Below are positions 62,423-64,000 of a stretch of 64,000 nt of DNA, piece after piece. Position numbers and translations under genes: made by a program. Location: the NCBI RefSeq assembly GCF_003097235.1, contig NZ_QEQQ01000015.1:1-64000 (forward strand), written 5' to 3'. Under the pieces are notes generated by a model. That model worked only from the letters and a program-made list of their open reading frames with translations, did not search any database and was not told the DNA's origin. The stretch comes from Pseudomonas sp. CC120222-01a (lineage in GTDB: Bacteria > Pseudomonadota > Gammaproteobacteria > Pseudomonadales > Pseudomonadaceae). The stretch's first letter is position 1. Each line of letters starts with the position of its first letter.

Positions 62423-62726
62423 ACATTCATTCGCCATGGTGGCGCTGAATCACCTTTCCGCCCTTACGGCGGGTCACTTTTTGACTGGGCAAAAAGTAAC
62501 CAAAAACCCCGGCTCCCATCATCCGGCCCCTGCGCTGCGCTCCGGGGTCCCCTCACTCCGGCGCCTTCCGGGCCCGCGCGGCCTACGACTTGCTGCGCAA
62601 GTCTACATCTCGCGCCTTCGGCTACGCCGAAGGGGTGCTACGCACCCTGGCCCTCCAGACGCCTGCGTTCGGCCTCCTGAAGTCGCACTCTGCGTCGCCT
62701 GAACTACCGCGCGCTTAGAAGCAAAA
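62423..62726. repeat. Long inverted repeat, right arm
   Basis: Inverse copy of 62034-62340 with scattered substitutions. The central 180 bp are almost unchanged; the ends (near the loop and near ACTTTTTG) differ more. Confidence 0.85.
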
Positions 62727-62744
62727 GCAAAAGCAAAAGCAAAA
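62721..62744. repeat. Hexanucleotide microsatellite GCAAAA x4
   Basis: Four tandem copies directly outside the right arm; the left arm has a related TTTTGC run at its outer end. Confidence 0.9.
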
Positions 62745-62759
62745 GCTCTTGGGCTGGAT

Positions 62760-63542
62760 TCAGGCTACTCGCGCCAGCGGGAACAGGCGCTTGAAGTTGG
62801 ATGTGGTCTGCTCGGCCAGCTGCTCGTAGCTCACCCCACGCAACGATGCCACATACTCCGCCACCTCCCGCACATACTGCGGCAGGTTCGGCTTGCCACG
62901 ATGCGGGATCGGTGCCAAGTACGGCGAATCGGTCTCCACCAGCAGGCGGTCGACTGGCACCTGCCGCGCCACCTCGCGCAAGGCATCGGCATTGCGGAAG
63001 GTGACAATGCCGGACAACGAGATGTAATAGCCCAGGTCCAGCGCCGCCTTGGCCATGTCCCAGTCTTCGGTGAAGCAATGCAGCACACCCGCCTGAGGCA
63101 GATTCGCTTCACGCAGCAGCGCCAAGGTATCGGCCCGCGCCGCACGGGTATGCACGATCACCGGCTTGCCAGTCTGACGTGAGGCCTCCAGATGCAGGCG
63201 GAACGAGGCCTGCTGCAACTCGGCAGCTTCCGGTTCGTAGTGGTAGTCCAGCCCGGTTTCGCCAATCGCCACCACATGCGGATGCGCCAGCTCACGCAGC
63301 AGCCATTCCAGCGCCGGCGTCTCGCCCGGCGCCAGGTCCAGCGGGTGCACCCCTACCGAGCAGTCGACATCGGCGTACTGCTCGCTCAGCGCCTTCACCG
63401 CCCCGGCATTTTCGGCACTCACGCCAATGCACAGAAAATGCCCGACCCCACGCTCACGCGCCGCCTGCAGGGCAGCATCGAGGGAACCCTGGTGGGCAGT
63501 CAGGTCAAGACGGTCGAGGTGGCAATGGGAATCTACGAGCAT
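62760..63542 (-). CDS. tatD: TatD-family metal-dependent hydrolase
   Basis: The 260-residue TIM-barrel protein starts MLVDSHCHLDRLDL. Metal-binding HCH, the Glu in AIGETGLDYHYE, HTRAA, LHCFTED and the Asp in LVETDSPYLAP complete the site. TatD proteins are 3'-5' exonucleases acting in DNA repair. GTG at 63554 is an alternative start; neither has a clear ribosome binding site, which fits reading coupled to holB 30 bases upstream. Confidence 0.92.
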   Translation of the reverse strand: MLVDSHCHLDRLDLTAHQGSLDAALQAARERGVGHFLCIGVSAENAGAVKALSEQYADVDCSVGVHPLDLAPGETPALEWLLRELAHPHVVAIGETGLDYHYEPEAAELQQASFRLHLEASRQTGKPVIVHTRAARADTLALLREANLPQAGVLHCFTEDWDMAKAALDLGYYISLSGIVTFRNADALREVARQVPVDRLLVETDSPYLAPIPHRGKPNLPQYVREVAEYVASLRGVSYEQLAEQTTSNFKRLFPLARVA

Positions 63543-63572
63543 GGGAGGCGGCACACATGAAAAGATGGAAAA

Positions 63573-64000
63573 TCAGCGGGAACCCGGCAACTGCACCCAA
63601 TGGGCCAGCAGCGCTTCCAGCAGCAATACACGATTGAGGTTGGCCTTGCCGAGCACCTTCTGGCGCTGTTCGAGGATCCACGCCTGGACCTCCAGCACCT
63701 TGCCCTGACGGGCCTTCTGCGCCAGGTACTGCACCACCTTGCGCATGTCGGCCAAGCCCAACCCCTGTTCATCCTGGGTCAGTTGGTAGCGCAGGATCAG
63801 GTGCGACCAGTCGCAGAACCAGTCGAACAGCAGCAACAACGGCACACTGCTCCAGGCCTCGGCCAACTGGCTGGGCGACTGCTGCTGCTTGAGCAGCTTC
63901 TTCACCCCGTCGGTCACCAAGGCCCGCTGCTCACGTACACCTTGCGCTTGCAGGCTGACAGCCATCAACGGTGAGCCGGCGGCCAGGGTCAGCAGCTCCT
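63573..64000 (-). CDS. holB: DNA polymerase III delta' subunit, C-terminal fragment
   Basis: The last 142 residues are seen, entering from the right edge with ELLTLAAGSPLMAVSLQAQG, the start of the C-terminal helical collar domain of HolB, and ending WVQLPGSR. The AAA+ part lies outside. In Pseudomonas holB comes before pilZ and tatD; here tatD follows directly. Confidence 0.82.
   Translation of the reverse strand, partial: ELLTLAAGSPLMAVSLQAQGVREQRALVTDGVKKLLKQQQSPSQLAEAWSSVPLLLLFDWFCDWSHLILRYQLTQDEQGLGLADMRKVVQYLAQKARQGKVLEVQAWILEQRQKVLGKANLNRVLLLEALLAHWVQLPGSR

Noticed and set aside
62040..62702. Short frames of 96 to 121 codons inside the long inverted repeat, often annotated as hypothetical proteins
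   Set aside because: They lie within a repeated palindromic element on both strands and change with the repeat; no start signals.

Overview
The window is high-GC, gene-dense chromosome from a fluorescent pseudomonad, most likely the Pseudomonas putida group. Three things point there: the gene order leuC-leuD-methyltransferase-leuB-asd-usg-fimV-truA-trpF-accD-folC-SPOR-cvpA-purF-metZ, the many P. putida-type REP elements between genes, and an IS110-family element sitting inside a REP. No phage, plasmid or CRISPR region is visible. Identifications were made by eye from protein motifs and synteny; no database search was run.

Layout. 1-400: left end of an IS110-family insertion sequence, with the transposase start and a structured noncoding end, joined to a REP pair. 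412-5717: a small exported protein, a lactonase-type beta-propeller, a small DUF5629-like protein, and a YCF48 propeller plus RND/MMPL exporter pair. 5974-12470 (minus): nadK, metallophosphoesterase, rhomboid, DUF1315, DUF2797 and pepN, with several overlapping starts and stops. 12560-19643: DUF1853, cytochrome b561, a PLP desulfhydrase/deaminase, fadH, a nitrilase-fold protein without its catalytic cysteine, and an AraC regulator. 19785-21236: a DUF2242 lipoprotein and a tRNA-Val/Asp/Asp operon.

21385-39745 is a long minus-strand block of core metabolism: leucine (leuCDB), aspartate-family (asd, usg, metZ), tryptophan (trpF), purine (purF), folate (folC) and fatty acid (accD) genes, plus fimV, truA, cvpA and a SPOR protein. 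A divergent LysR regulator (39877-40755) marks its upstream edge. Next come a five-PAS GGDEF-EAL protein, a heat-shock gene ibpA with a sigma-32 promoter and a ROSE-like RNA thermometer, dusC, and a TetR/hydrolase/thioesterase cluster. Three tandem tRNA-Glu/tRNA-Ala pairs (47898-48625) share one strong promoter and lie beside gltX, which charges tRNA-Glu.

50597-64000 holds an EmrAB-like drug efflux pair, uvrB, the aromatic aminotransferase tyrB, tRNA-Asn, a periplasmic cupin, DUF1285 and DUF4823 genes, moaA, a TetR regulator divergent from a class V aminotransferase, an RgsA-like small RNA, a roughly 300-bp-arm inverted repeat flanked by microsatellites, tatD, and the 3' end of holB.

The most interesting observation is at the left edge. 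The noncoding left end of the IS110 element can fold into a hairpin with an internal loop. One side of that loop matches, and the other side complements, the two halves of the REP sequence into which the element is inserted. This is the layout expected of a bridge RNA programmed to target REP elements. Other points of note are the catalytically incomplete nitrilase homologue, the ibpA thermometer, the REP remnant inside the rhomboid gene, and the large inverted repeat near tatD.
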